A DNA stretch of 64,000 bases from contig NZ_AP018050.1 of NCBI RefSeq assembly GCF_003609775.1, positions 1,178,001 to 1,242,000 on the forward strand, read 5' to 3'. The stretch is from Prevotella melaninogenica. Its GTDB lineage: Bacteria; Bacteroidota; Bacteroidia; Bacteroidales; Bacteroidaceae. Under the pieces are notes generated by a model, which was given only the letters and a program-made list of their open reading frames with translations, was not told where the DNA came from and searched no databases. Shown in pieces: positions 44,409 through 54,057 of this stretch. Numbering within the stretch: position 1 is the first letter of the stretch; each line of letters opens with the position of its first letter. A program made the translations under genes and the position numbers.

Positions 44409-46372
44409 GACAGTCCTTCCAACTCATTGAGCCAGTTGGTTGACATCGCATCTGATGGCATTCGCCAGTCGCCACGTGGTGAAAGGCTCACACTGCCCAC
44501 CTTTGGTCCGTCTGGCAAGCATGAACGCTTGAATTGCTGTGAGAAGAATCTACGGAAGAAAATGCGCATCCAATGAAGAATGACGCTATTTGGATAAACT
44601 CCACGGAAGGCATTCTGCGCCATCCAATAGATTTTTGAAGGGCGGAAACCACAACGAAGAACGTAATAAAGGAAGAAGTCGTGAAGCTCGTAAGGGCCAA
44701 CGAGGTCTTCTGTCTTCTGAGCAATATCTCCCTGTGCATCAGCAGGCTTCAACTCTGGTGAGATAGGTGTTTCCACGATGTCGGTCAATATCTGACGTAC
44801 GTTCTCATCCTTAGTCGTATCGGCAGCATAGCGCACAAGATATTGTGTCAGCGTCTTTGGAACACCCGCATTCACGGCGTACATGCTCATGTGGTCGCCA
44901 TTATAGGTACACCATCCCAAGGCAAGTTCGCTGAGGTCACCAGTACCGATGACAAGTCCGTTCATCTGATTGCTGAGGTCCATCAAAATCTGCGTACGTT
45001 CACGTGCTTGTGCATTCTCATAAGTAGAATCATGTACCTCTGGGTCATGACCAATATCCTTAAAATGCTGTAGAACTGAGGCTTTAATATCAATCTCGCG
45101 AATAGTTATACCGAGATTCTCCATCAGTGCCATAGCATTCTTATAGGTTCGGCCCGATGTTCCGAATCCCGGCATAGTAACACCGACGATGCCTTTACGG
45201 TCAAGCCCAAGTTTGTCAAAGGTTTTGACAACAACAAGGAGGGCAAGCGTGGAATCAAGTCCACCACTGATGCCGATAATGGCTGATTTACAATCAGTAT
45301 GTACTAATCTCTTTGCCAATCCGCTGACCTGAATGTTATAAATTTCATCGCAGGCATCCTGCATATTCTCTGACTTAGGAATGAAAGGATGCTGGTCGAA
45401 CTCTCGTGTCAGTGTAAACTCACGAGGATTGAGTGGAGGCTGACAATCAACATGTAAGGCGAGTTCGCCAATCTGCCCAGTGATACCCGCTAATCCTGAA
45501 GCAACAGGACGTTGTGCGTTGACAAAGGTGCTATTGGTACGGCGTTCGCCACGTAAATTTTCAATATCAATTTCAGAAATAACTAACTGTGGGTCAAGCT
45601 GGAAACGCTCTGATTGCTTTACAAGTGAGCCATTCTCAAAAATCAGCGCATTGCCACCAAAGGCAACATCTTGCGTACTCTCACCGAAACCGCTACTGCT
45701 ATAAACATATCCGCTAATGGTACGAGCACTCTGCTGAGCAAGGAGCGACTTTAAGTAAGCGTGCTTTCCGATGAGTTCATCACTCGTTGAAAGATTGAAG
45801 ATAATCTCAGCACCTGCCAAGGCAAGATGATTGCTTGGAGGCGTTGGAGCCCATACATCCTCACAGATTTCAATAGCAAAGGTTGCACCCTCTGACGTGC
45901 GGAAAATCTGTAACTCTGGTGTTACGAGAATATTATTACCAGCAAAGAGAATATGCTGCGGGCGAAGGTCTTGTGAAGACGCAAACCATCGTTTCTCATA
46001 AAATTCGCTGTAATTAGGTAAGAAAGTCTTAGCCACAATTCCTAAGAGTTTTCCTTGCTGGATAACCAGTGCACAGTTAAGAAGTAGCGCACCCACAGCA
46101 ACTGGCGCACCGACAATGACTGTTATATCCAACTGACGAGTAAATTCGAGTAATTCAATGACGGCTTGCTCAGTATCATCAAGAAGAAGCTGTTGCTGGA
46201 AAAGGTCCTGACAAGTATAACCCGTCATCGAAAGCTCTGGGAAGACAATAATCTCTACGCCCTGCCCGTCGGCAACAGTAATCTGCTTCTCTGTTTCTAT
46301 AAGGTTGAACTTTGTATCTGCAACCTTCACTGCAGGAATGGCTGCAGCAACCTTTATAAGTCCGTGTTTCAT
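44405..46372 (-). CDS. nadE: NAD synthetase, glutamine-hydrolysing
   Basis: A 655-residue two-domain enzyme. The N-terminal nitrilase-type glutaminase has EFSELSM-like EIIVFPELSMTGYTC (Glu), the Lys in the FLPNYSEFYEKRWF region, and the catalytic Cys at about 169 in EICEDVWAPTPPSNH. The C-terminal synthetase has the PP-loop SGGLDSTLALL (about 368) and GTGDLSELALGW. It converts deamido-NAD, glutamine and ATP to NAD. It is 14 bp behind the Smr/DUF2027 gene. Confidence 0.97.
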   Translation of the reverse strand: MKHGLIKVAAAIPAVKVADTKFNLIETEKQITVADGQGVEIIVFPELSMTGYTCQDLFQQQLLLDDTEQAVIELLEFTRQLDITVIVGAPVAVGALLLNCALVIQQGKLLGIVAKTFLPNYSEFYEKRWFASSQDLRPQHILFAGNNILVTPELQIFRTSEGATFAIEICEDVWAPTPPSNHLALAGAEIIFNLSTSDELIGKHAYLKSLLAQQSARTISGYVYSSSGFGESTQDVAFGGNALIFENGSLVKQSERFQLDPQLVISEIDIENLRGERRTNSTFVNAQRPVASGLAGITGQIGELALHVDCQPPLNPREFTLTREFDQHPFIPKSENMQDACDEIYNIQVSGLAKRLVHTDCKSAIIGISGGLDSTLALLVVVKTFDKLGLDRKGIVGVTMPGFGTSGRTYKNAMALMENLGITIREIDIKASVLQHFKDIGHDPEVHDSTYENAQARERTQILMDLSNQMNGLVIGTGDLSELALGWCTYNGDHMSMYAVNAGVPKTLTQYLVRYAADTTKDENVRQILTDIVETPISPELKPADAQGDIAQKTEDLVGPYELHDFFLYYVLRCGFRPSKIYWMAQNAFRGVYPNSVILHWMRIFFRRFFSQQFKRSCLPDGPKVGSVSLSPRGDWRMPSDAMSTNWLNELEGLS

Positions 46373-46386
46373 ATAAAACGCAAAAT

Positions 46387-47607
46387 TTATTTAATTGTTA
46401 CCTGAGTAGCTCCATAGCCGTATTCACGGAAAGAAGCATCTTGATAAGAATAATGCTTGTATTTATAATTAAGTTCGTGGATGATAGCATGGCGCAATAC
46501 GCCTTCGCCCTTTCCATGAATAAAGATGAGTTTCTTACCATGATGAGCCTTATATTGCTCAAGTGTACGACGGAAGGTATCTAACTGATATTCAAGGATA
46601 TCGGCTGCATTCATACCTACTGTTGTCTCAAGAAGTTCATCAGCATGAAGGTCTATAATAATTTTATCATCGCTGAGAATCTGCTTTGCTGGCTTCTTAC
46701 GCTCAAATTTATAACGCTTGGCAAGTTCGTCCGTCTTCTTGTCAATCTCTTCTTCTGACAGACGGCTTGGAGAGGAATAGCCCACCTTCAACTTCTCTGT
46801 GGCTTCGTCCTCACCTTTCCTTGTTAAAGGTTCAAACATCGGATGTTGAACCATTTTATCCTTCTCTATCAACGTATATATCAACGCTAACTGCTCGAAG
46901 AAGTCGCTTTCGTGAAAAGTATTGAGCTTATAGAATTTTACGGCATCAATCTTCACCTGAATGTCACAAGTTGGCTTGAGCGCAAAGGGCTTATCCTTCT
47001 TATAGCTGTGAAGTTGAACACATCCCTGCAACATATCGTTGAGGTCGGCAAGCGTAAAATCCTCTATCAACAACTTCATATTTGGCTCTAATTCTCCAAC
47101 AGCCTTCAGCATCCACTTATCCTCCTGCTTTAAGGCGTAGGAGAAGTGAATGTAATAATTAGAGTCATTAACAAGATAAGACTTAAAGTGTGTCGTCGTC
47201 AGATTCTTTATATCTGTTGGTGTAAAAGCCAAATAGACAGACAATTCATCACCACCCACACGTTCTCTTACTGGAGCTTCAAAGTTAACGGAAGGGTCAT
47301 CATTGGGTTCAACATCTACGCTAACATCACGCCAATTTCCCCCTATTTCCTCTTCTTCTACCCCTGAAGCTGTCAATCGTTGCTTAATACTACGATTGTC
47401 CTCGCCTTTCTCCATTTTGCGTTGCTGCTGATCAATACGCAGCTTCGCACGGTCGGTAGCGGCATCCTCTACAACAACAACCTCGCTGGCTACTGTTGGA
47501 ATCTGAAAACCATCTTCATCTTCGACCAAAACGATTTTACCTTTGAATCCAGCGATGACACCACCGCCTGTAGAACTCAAAAATCTAACTTTATCTCCTA
47601 TTTTCAT
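46387..47607 (-). CDS. DUF2027/Smr-domain protein
   Basis: A 406-residue protein. The N-terminus has a small KOW/SH3-like strand region (MKIGDKVRFLSSTGGGVIAGFKGKIVLVEDEDG). The middle is the DUF2027-type domain (about 110-250, LSVYLAFTPTDIKNLTTTHFKSYLV). The C-terminal Smr domain (about 315-406) has IDLHADEL and FIHGKGEGVLR. It is the second Smr protein in the window, beside MutS2. Smr domains bind or cut nucleic acids; a role in translation-coupled RNA turnover is plausible but not shown. It leads the unit Smr-nadE-secreted protein. Confidence 0.88.
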   Translation of the reverse strand: MKIGDKVRFLSSTGGGVIAGFKGKIVLVEDEDGFQIPTVASEVVVVEDAATDRAKLRIDQQQRKMEKGEDNRSIKQRLTASGVEEEEIGGNWRDVSVDVEPNDDPSVNFEAPVRERVGGDELSVYLAFTPTDIKNLTTTHFKSYLVNDSNYYIHFSYALKQEDKWMLKAVGELEPNMKLLIEDFTLADLNDMLQGCVQLHSYKKDKPFALKPTCDIQVKIDAVKFYKLNTFHESDFFEQLALIYTLIEKDKMVQHPMFEPLTRKGEDEATEKLKVGYSSPSRLSEEEIDKKTDELAKRYKFERKKPAKQILSDDKIIIDLHADELLETTVGMNAADILEYQLDTFRRTLEQYKAHHGKKLIFIHGKGEGVLRHAIIHELNYKYKHYSYQDASFREYGYGATQVTIK

Positions 47608-47728
47608 TTTTTCTTCTTAATGTTTATAAAGAATGCAACCAATATCTTATAATTAGCTGCATTTCCCCCTCTTTTAAATGCCAAATCTATAAATAAAATT
47701 TATAAATCCTCACGCTGAGGGAAAAATA

Positions 47729-49000
47729 CTATGGTATCAATAATGAAGAGTCTCCATAGCTTAGGAAGCGGAAATCATGACTGAGGGCATAATCATAAAC
47801 CTTACGCCAATCGCCCTTTAAGAAAGCACTCACCAAAAGCAAGAGCGTTGATTGAGGCTGATGGAAATTGGTTACGAGTGCCTTGACTATCTTGTAAGTA
47901 TAACCTGGAGCAATAATAATCTGTGTACTTGAATGTAACACATTTAATCCGTCTTTATCCAAATAAGCAAGTAAATGACGAATAGAATCCTCTGCTGTTA
48001 TTACCTTACCATCAACTTCTACCAGTCCTTCTGCATTATGTGGCAAGTCGTATGGCTCCCATTGATTGACATGAAGGTCCTTCTCTATTGTGTCTGGAGA
48101 TAACACTAACTTTACCCCCATATAATAAAGGCTCTCTAATGTTCTCACACTTGTCGTTCCTACAGCAACTGCTTGACAGCCATGCTTTAGTAGTTTCTCC
48201 AAGGTCTGACGACGAACAACAACAAACTCTGTGTGCATGCTATGCCCCTCAATCTCCTGACTCTTCACAGGCTTGAAGGTTCCTGCACCTACATGAAGCG
48301 TAAGTTCCTCACGATCAACACCATGCTCATCCAAAGCTTTCAGTACTTTATCGGTAAAGTGAAGCCCAGCTGTAGGTGCTGCCACTGAGCCCTTAATCTT
48401 TGAATATACTGTTTGATAAGTTTCCTTATCACTTTCCTCTGTCGCACGGTTAAGATACGGAGGAATTGGCAATTCACCTACGACTTCAAGAATTTCAGCA
48501 AATGAAATGTTTGAATTATCCCACTCAAATTGAATCCAATGATTCGTTCCACCAGCTTGCTCCTGCACCTTGCTGCGGTCCATTGTCACTGTGAGCGTCA
48601 GTTTCTGACCTTTGATTTCAAATGCACGTTTTAATGCACCTTCCTTCCACTTCTTAAGATTGCCAACCATACAAAGCCACGCACACTCATGATTTGTTTG
48701 AAACATCAACTCATAATCTGTTGGTTGTGCTGGTTCCATGAGGAAGACTTCAATAAGTGCTCCAGTTTCCTTACGGAAGTGCATACGTGCTTGAATAACT
48801 TTCGTGTTATTGAAAACCATCAACGCTCCCTTAGGCAAATATTCAGGAAGATTATAAAAAATGTCCTCCGATACCTCACCATGCTTATAAAGCAAAAGCT
48901 TGCTATGGTCGCGCTCTGTCAACGGAAACTTGGCGATGCACTCATCAGGGAGTGGATAGTTGTAATCAGAAATGCTAATATGTTTTGTATCTTCAGACAT
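47729..49000 (-). CDS. queA: S-adenosylmethionine:tRNA ribosyltransferase-isomerase
   Basis: A 423-residue QueA. Signatures are SDYNYPLPDECIAKFPLTERDHSKLLLY at the N-terminus and MVFNNTKVIQARMHF. Next come GSVAAPTAGLHFTDKVL (residues about 208-225), LHVGAGTFKPV and VGTTSVRTLESLY. It ends in the family-conserved LVTNFHQPQSTLLLLVSAFL. It transfers the ribosyl part of SAM to preQ1 at tRNA position 34 in queuosine synthesis. It is longer than E. coli QueA (356), as is usual in Bacteroidetes. It follows the PAP2 gene by 9 bp, and a short weak hairpin lies behind it (47707-47719). Confidence 0.97.
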   Translation of the reverse strand: MSEDTKHISISDYNYPLPDECIAKFPLTERDHSKLLLYKHGEVSEDIFYNLPEYLPKGALMVFNNTKVIQARMHFRKETGALIEVFLMEPAQPTDYELMFQTNHECAWLCMVGNLKKWKEGALKRAFEIKGQKLTLTVTMDRSKVQEQAGGTNHWIQFEWDNSNISFAEILEVVGELPIPPYLNRATEESDKETYQTVYSKIKGSVAAPTAGLHFTDKVLKALDEHGVDREELTLHVGAGTFKPVKSQEIEGHSMHTEFVVVRRQTLEKLLKHGCQAVAVGTTSVRTLESLYYMGVKLVLSPDTIEKDLHVNQWEPYDLPHNAEGLVEVDGKVITAEDSIRHLLAYLDKDGLNVLHSSTQIIIAPGYTYKIVKALVTNFHQPQSTLLLLVSAFLKGDWRKVYDYALSHDFRFLSYGDSSLLIP

Positions 49001-49009
49001 AACTTTATT

Positions 49010-49705
49010 TTATATGGATAAAACGGCCCGAAAAGCCGCATAAATAAATGACAAGATAAGTACACAAATAACAACGTCTATATCTGCGAAACTATAGCCT
49101 GTTCGCGTATATTTTGTTGAAATATAATGTAATTTGTCGCTAAACCGAATATAAATGCGAAGGTATAAAAAATAAATGAAAACAGCGACACTTGAGCCAA
49201 ATATCATTCCTACAAGTACATCAGAAGGATAATGAACGCCAAGATAAGGACGTGTTAGTGATACTATAATGCTCCACGTTATCATCAAGATAGAAAAGAT
49301 GCGGTCACGTACCAATAAACAGAAGAATACAGCAACCACAAAGGCATTGGCAGTATGAGAAGAGAAGAAACTATAACCGCTGGCAGTATAGTGATTTACT
49401 GCCATAACTATCCCTTGTAAATCAGAATTGTTAAGAGGACGTGGTCGGGCTACAAATGGCTTGACAACACCAAGATTTAAACCATTAACGATAAGAAGCC
49501 CCAACGCCACCGTTCCAATAACAAGCATTATCTTTTGCCAATTCTCATTATTCTTTATAACCAGATAAAGCAAAGACGCATAAAGAGGAATCCATGTAAG
49601 AGCATTGGTCACCGTAAGAACAAAATAATCAATAAAAAGGTTATCGCCTCCATTGAAAGCGAGTAAAATTGATTTATCAAGTTCTCTTAATACATCTAAA
49701 TTCAT
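49010..49705 (-). CDS. PAP2-family membrane phosphatase
   Basis: A 231-residue protein with about six membrane helices. The three PAP2 phosphatase motifs are present: KPFVARPRP, SFFSSHTAN (the PSGH-type motif) and SLTRPYLGVHYPSDVLVG with the catalytic His and Asp. This type includes lipid-A and undecaprenyl-pyrophosphate phosphatases; the substrate cannot be read here. It is 40 bp downstream of the fused batD-batE gene and 9 bp before queA, so it can be part of the same long transcript. Confidence 0.88.
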   Translation of the reverse strand: MNLDVLRELDKSILLAFNGGDNLFIDYFVLTVTNALTWIPLYASLLYLVIKNNENWQKIMLVIGTVALGLLIVNGLNLGVVKPFVARPRPLNNSDLQGIVMAVNHYTASGYSFFSSHTANAFVVAVFFCLLVRDRIFSILMITWSIIVSLTRPYLGVHYPSDVLVGMIFGSSVAVFIYFLYLRIYIRFSDKLHYISTKYTRTGYSFADIDVVICVLILSFIYAAFRAVLSI

Positions 49706-49744
49706 TGTTTGGATTCTATAAGAAACTCTCTGTCAAGTTGTCGT

Positions 49745-52300
49745 TTATATAGCTTCAACATTATCAGCCTTTATCCAGCCTTGACGACCATCACTTAACT
49801 TTATTTCAGTCCATTGGCTCATACTGTTATCAGTAATTCTAACTTTAGATCCTTCATGGAGGATGAAGGCTTCAGCAGACTTCTGATCAGGAGTCTTTCT
49901 AACAACTGCCGAAGGAGTCATGATAATACCATGAGATTCGGAATCCAACAAATAGACTTGCTGTATTGCGAAAAATGTATTAATAATAAAAAAGAGGAAG
50001 AAGAGAGGTAATACCATCTTCGATAATTTCCTGAGAAACTCAATCTCAACAAACAGATAGGCAACAAGTGCTAAAAGTGAAATAAAAAGACAAATAAGAC
50101 TAAGGATAGCCCACTTGTCAACACTCATGAAATTAACTAATGCCTTATACCATGTGACAAAAAACATCTCTGGCTCTGGAGTCAGATTATCAATTGTCTT
50201 TGATTGTGCCAACTGAAGGTTAAAACGAATATCTTCATCGCTTGGAGCAAGGCGTTGAGCACGCTCATAAGAAAGTACTGCATGTGGGATGTTATCAAGG
50301 CGATAGTAGCTATTGCCAAGATTATAATATAAGGCTGCAGATTCGCCCTGCTTTAATAGTTTCTCATAACCTTTAACTGCTTGCATGTAATTTCCTTTTT
50401 GATATAGCTTGTCGACATCAGCCTTTGTTTGTGCTGACAACTGCAAAGAGAAAATAGACATACAGATGACAAAGAAGAAGAAGAAATTAAATGTCTTCTT
50501 GCTTGATGGCTTTAATTTCTTAACCGCTTCTTCCATATCAGCTATTGCTTTCATTGCTGCATCAAGTGTTCGTTTCATATTACCTTTCTCATCTCCAGGA
50601 GCATAACGCTCATATTCACATTCATCAATAGCAGCAATGTAGTTATCAATCACATCGAATGGTACATTGATTTTACTAAACTGATCATTAATATTATCAC
50701 GTGATAATAACTCAATAGGAAGGTTGAGCTTATCACTCGCATAACCCCATAATGTCTTCAAAACCTCATCATAAAAATCAAGATTCTTATTCTTCAACAT
50801 TAAGAGTTCTGCTGCATGCAAACGACTGGATGCGATACGATTAGCATTCTTTCCACGTTTAAGTACCATATCCACACGATGCGCAAAGCGATCACGATAG
50901 TAGAATGATAATGCACCCCCTACTCCCAATAGTAAAAGAAGAATTATATAGTATGTCACAGAACCAAAGAAGAAGTTGCCAACTTTATCAAGAGAACTCT
51001 CTCCAATTTTCAATGGTAAGATATCTTCATTTGGTAAATCAACAGAAAGAATATCTTTTGAAGAGCTGTCACCTCTTGATACTTTTAACTCCATCGGTTC
51101 TGTCTGCAGCGTTACGTATTTCTTCTGCGCTAAATCATAGTAGCAGAACTTTACAGGAGGAATAGCAACAAGTCCTTCCTGATGAGGAATAACGACCTGA
51201 TCATAAACCATGTTACCCTCTGCACCCTTTGTTGTCAACTGGGTCTTATCGGTTATCTTTACATCGTATGCTTCAAATCCCTTAGGAATCTGAATGATTG
51301 GTTTTTTAATTAGTTTCAAGTTTCCTGCTCCACTTACAACAACACGAATCGTAATAGGATTACCAGACTTTACCTCTTTCTTATTTAATTGTGCTGAAAG
51401 GTTGAAATGACCTACACCACCAGAGAAATCTGCAGGACGACTTGGCAATGGTAAAACCTTGACTGCTAATCCTGGTGCTACAATATCTTTTTTAAAGCTT
51501 GTACTACCACCATCAATACCAAAGGCTTCAAATGGATTGAAACTATTAGATTCTTGAATAACACCATGGAAAGTCAATGACGGAACCTGCAATGTTCCTG
51601 TCATTTGTGGATACATTACATACTGACTCCAAGTAACGCAATTATATAAACGTTTTCCGATTCGTTCCTTGTGGAAAGTCTTCTGTTGTGGTAAGTCTAC
51701 TTCTTGTACATGAAAACCAACCAAATCAGGCATTTTACCAATAAGTTGGCGCAAGTTCTTTGTTGTATAAACTTTATATGTAAGTAATACTGGCTCTTGC
51801 TCGTAGACAGTAGTCTTATTTGCATTTACTTTAATGAATAAATCGTTAGCAGTTATCTTAGCAGCAGCTGCACGAGAATCTGTGCGGGATTCATAGTGCC
51901 CACCACTTGTTGTACCATGAGAACCTGTAGTAGCAACAATTTTTACGGGTGTAGATGCAAGTTCCTGATCATTCACAAATATATGTGCAGGACCTATACT
52001 AACATTTCCCTTCTTTGTAGCTATGAAAACGTATGTAAATGATACAGAAGAAGAACTACTTGCATGTCCATCAATAAATTGATAATTTGATTGAGAAGAA
52101 GTTGCAGGGCCAAACACTTTCTCAAGTCCACTTGATAACTTTCCCAATTGAAATCTACGAACATCTTGAGTGTATACGACGTATTCAACCTGAAACTCCT
52201 CGCCTACTGTCACTTGTTTAGGTGCAGCCACCCGAACGCGTTGTGCTTGTAAAAGACAAACACTCATGAGGGACAGAAATAAAATTATATATCGTTTCAT
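49745..52300 (-). CDS. batD: BatD-BatE fusion protein (aerotolerance)
   Basis: An 851-residue protein that reads as two known Bat proteins joined. Residues about 1-600 are BatD: signal peptide (MKRYIILFLSLMSVCLLQA), beta-rich domains with the conserved GEEFQVEYVVYTQDV, a membrane helix (about 448-466, YYIILLLLLGVGGALSFYY), and a cytoplasmic helical domain. From about 601, SKKTFNFFFFFVICMSIFS ends in QLSAQ: this is an intact BatE signal peptide missing only its initial Met. Then follow a TPR region (VDKLYQKGNYMQAVKGYEKL), two membrane helices (DKWAILSLICLFISLLALVAY and the next), and an SH3-like C-terminus. The ATG at 52300 gives the signal peptide; one at 52327 overlaps batC. Confidence 0.88.
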   Translation of the reverse strand: MKRYIILFLSLMSVCLLQAQRVRVAAPKQVTVGEEFQVEYVVYTQDVRRFQLGKLSSGLEKVFGPATSSQSNYQFIDGHASSSSSVSFTYVFIATKKGNVSIGPAHIFVNDQELASTPVKIVATTGSHGTTSGGHYESRTDSRAAAAKITANDLFIKVNANKTTVYEQEPVLLTYKVYTTKNLRQLIGKMPDLVGFHVQEVDLPQQKTFHKERIGKRLYNCVTWSQYVMYPQMTGTLQVPSLTFHGVIQESNSFNPFEAFGIDGGSTSFKKDIVAPGLAVKVLPLPSRPADFSGGVGHFNLSAQLNKKEVKSGNPITIRVVVSGAGNLKLIKKPIIQIPKGFEAYDVKITDKTQLTTKGAEGNMVYDQVVIPHQEGLVAIPPVKFCYYDLAQKKYVTLQTEPMELKVSRGDSSSKDILSVDLPNEDILPLKIGESSLDKVGNFFFGSVTYYIILLLLLGVGGALSFYYRDRFAHRVDMVLKRGKNANRIASSRLHAAELLMLKNKNLDFYDEVLKTLWGYASDKLNLPIELLSRDNINDQFSKINVPFDVIDNYIAAIDECEYERYAPGDEKGNMKRTLDAAMKAIADMEEAVKKLKPSSKKTFNFFFFFVICMSIFSLQLSAQTKADVDKLYQKGNYMQAVKGYEKLLKQGESAALYYNLGNSYYRLDNIPHAVLSYERAQRLAPSDEDIRFNLQLAQSKTIDNLTPEPEMFFVTWYKALVNFMSVDKWAILSLICLFISLLALVAYLFVEIEFLRKLSKMVLPLFFLFFIINTFFAIQQVYLLDSESHGIIMTPSAVVRKTPDQKSAEAFILHEGSKVRITDNSMSQWTEIKLSDGRQGWIKADNVEAI

Positions 52301-52310
52301 ATTTTCAATA

Positions 52311-53000
52311 TTACCAGTTTTTATCAAGTTTTTTATCAGAAGGTTGGCGCATTACTCTTGACAAACGTTCTTGAGTTTCCTTCTCCTGTTGTTTAACAGC
52401 ATTAAGAAGTTGCTCAGCATTGTCTTTGCTCATACCTTGATTATTTTTTTGTTGTTTATTCTTCTGAGTATTGTTCTTTTGATTCTGATTTTGGGATTGA
52501 TTTTTTTTCTTATTTTTATCCTTATCAGACTTATTCTTATCATTATTAGATGACTGCTGATTTTGTTGCTGCTGTTTCTGCTTACGCTTACACAACTCTA
52601 AGTTATATCGAGCATTCTTATGGTTAGGATTACTACGCAAAGCACTTTTATAAGCTTCTATAGCTTTTGCATAATCTTGATCATCTTGAAAAATAGTACC
52701 TAAATTATTATAACTACTTGACAGACGAACAGGGTCTTTCTCTAACTTCGCAGCATTATCATAAAACTTTTTTGCTTCCTCATTCTTCTTCTGTGCTTGT
52801 AGGCTTCTACCCAAATTATAATTTGCAATAGCATTATTACCATCTTTGTCAACTGCCTTACGATAAAGAATTTCCGATTGAGCATAATTCTTTGAAGAGA
52901 AAAGCCTATTTCCCTCTCTTATGAGTTGATTTGACGTTTGAGCATTTACTCCAACGAACATCAACAACAGACATATTATGATATAAAGTCGTTTTACCAT
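52311..53000 (-). CDS. batC: BatC TPR protein
   Basis: A 229-residue protein. Signal peptide MVKRLYIIICLLLMFVGVNAQ, then TPRs (residues about 22-140, YAQSEILYRKAVDKDGNNAIANYNL, YAKAIEAYKSALRSNPNHKNARYNL). A long Lys/Asn/Gln-rich tail (about 145-195, run of NQKNNTQKNKQQKNNQ) is of low complexity. BatC in Bacteroides is the TPR partner in the BatA-E complex. The ATG at 53000 is preferred over 53039, which would overlap batB by 35 bp and lacks a signal peptide. Confidence 0.88.
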   Translation of the reverse strand: MVKRLYIIICLLLMFVGVNAQTSNQLIREGNRLFSSKNYAQSEILYRKAVDKDGNNAIANYNLGRSLQAQKKNEEAKKFYDNAAKLEKDPVRLSSSYNNLGTIFQDDQDYAKAIEAYKSALRSNPNHKNARYNLELCKRKQKQQQQNQQSSNNDKNKSDKDKNKKKNQSQNQNQKNNTQKNKQQKNNQGMSKDNAEQLLNAVKQQEKETQERLSRVMRQPSDKKLDKNW

Positions 53001-53004
53001 ACCT

Positions 53005-54000
53005 TTAACAACGTCTTTTTCTTTCAAGTAATAAGACATCTACAATCAGTAGAATTACGACAAGCAACGCCAATGCTTGAAATTGCTCATCAAAGTCGCT
53101 ATAAACAACATTGTTAATTTTGCCTTTCTGCAGTTTATTAAGTTCTCTACTCAACACAACATCAGCCGTACTGCTATTAGTAACATGCAGATAAACTCCA
53201 TGTCCAGCAGTTGCTATCTGTTTACACATTTCTTCGTTAAGGCAAGTCTTCACAACTTCTCCATTAGACTTTTTCAATTCACTGCCGTCAGGCATAGGAA
53301 TTGTACCACCTTCTTTAGAGCCAACACCTAAAATAAAGACTTTAATACCCTTACTTTGTGCCTGCTTTGCCATTTCCTCTGCTCCACCTTCGTTATCTTC
53401 ACCATCAGTTATTAAGATAATTGCCTTTCCTACCTTAGAATTTGGTGTAAAGCTATTCATTGATAGCTGAAGGGCTTTACCAATATCTGTTCCCTGTGTT
53501 CCGATTAATGAAGGATTAATATTATCCAAAAACATCTTGGCTGAAACATAATCACTTGTTATTGGAAGTTGAACAAAAGCATCACCCGCAAAGACAATCA
53601 GTCCTATCTTGTCTTCACTAAACTTATTCATTAAATTCTCAACCAACAACTTACTCTTTTCTAAACGTGAAGGCGCAACATCCTCTGCAAGCATTGAATT
53701 GCTAATATCGAGTGCTATAATTGTCTCTATACCTTCTCTCTCTTTATTTGTAGCTATCTTACTACCTACCTGTGGACGAGCCACAATCAGTATAAGAAGT
53801 AACAACACCAATTCTACTAAAACAAATTTTATCCAACCTCTCTTCTGACTTATCATAGGAGAAAGTTGGTGTATAAGTGCAGGATTCCCAAACTTTTCCA
53901 TTCGTTGCTTGCGCTTACGAACAGAGTATAAGTAGATGATTACTGATAAAGGTATCAGTAATAACAACCACAAATATATGGGACTATCAAATCTAAACAT
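53005..54000 (-). CDS. batB: BatB, membrane protein with von Willebrand A domain
   Basis: A 331-residue protein: two N-terminal membrane helices (about 10-25 and 58-74), VWA domain (about 90-285) with a complete MIDAS (DISNS, D98-S102) and TDGED, and a C-terminal helix (FQALALLVVILLIVDVLLL). The family assembles with BatA in the inner membrane with the VWA domain in the periplasm and binds a partner through the metal. Bat proteins are linked to aerotolerance in Bacteroides. Confidence 0.93.
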   Translation of the reverse strand: MFRFDSPIYLWLLLLIPLSVIIYLYSVRKRKQRMEKFGNPALIHQLSPMISQKRGWIKFVLVELVLLLLILIVARPQVGSKIATNKEREGIETIIALDISNSMLAEDVAPSRLEKSKLLVENLMNKFSEDKIGLIVFAGDAFVQLPITSDYVSAKMFLDNINPSLIGTQGTDIGKALQLSMNSFTPNSKVGKAIILITDGEDNEGGAEEMAKQAQSKGIKVFILGVGSKEGGTIPMPDGSELKKSNGEVVKTCLNEEMCKQIATAGHGVYLHVTNSSTADVVLSRELNKLQKGKINNVVYSDFDEQFQALALLVVILLIVDVLLLERKRRC

Positions 54001-54057
54001 TCTTCAACTAATCTTGTTAAACGAGCAAATATCTTCAGTAACAGCTGAGCAAAAGCT

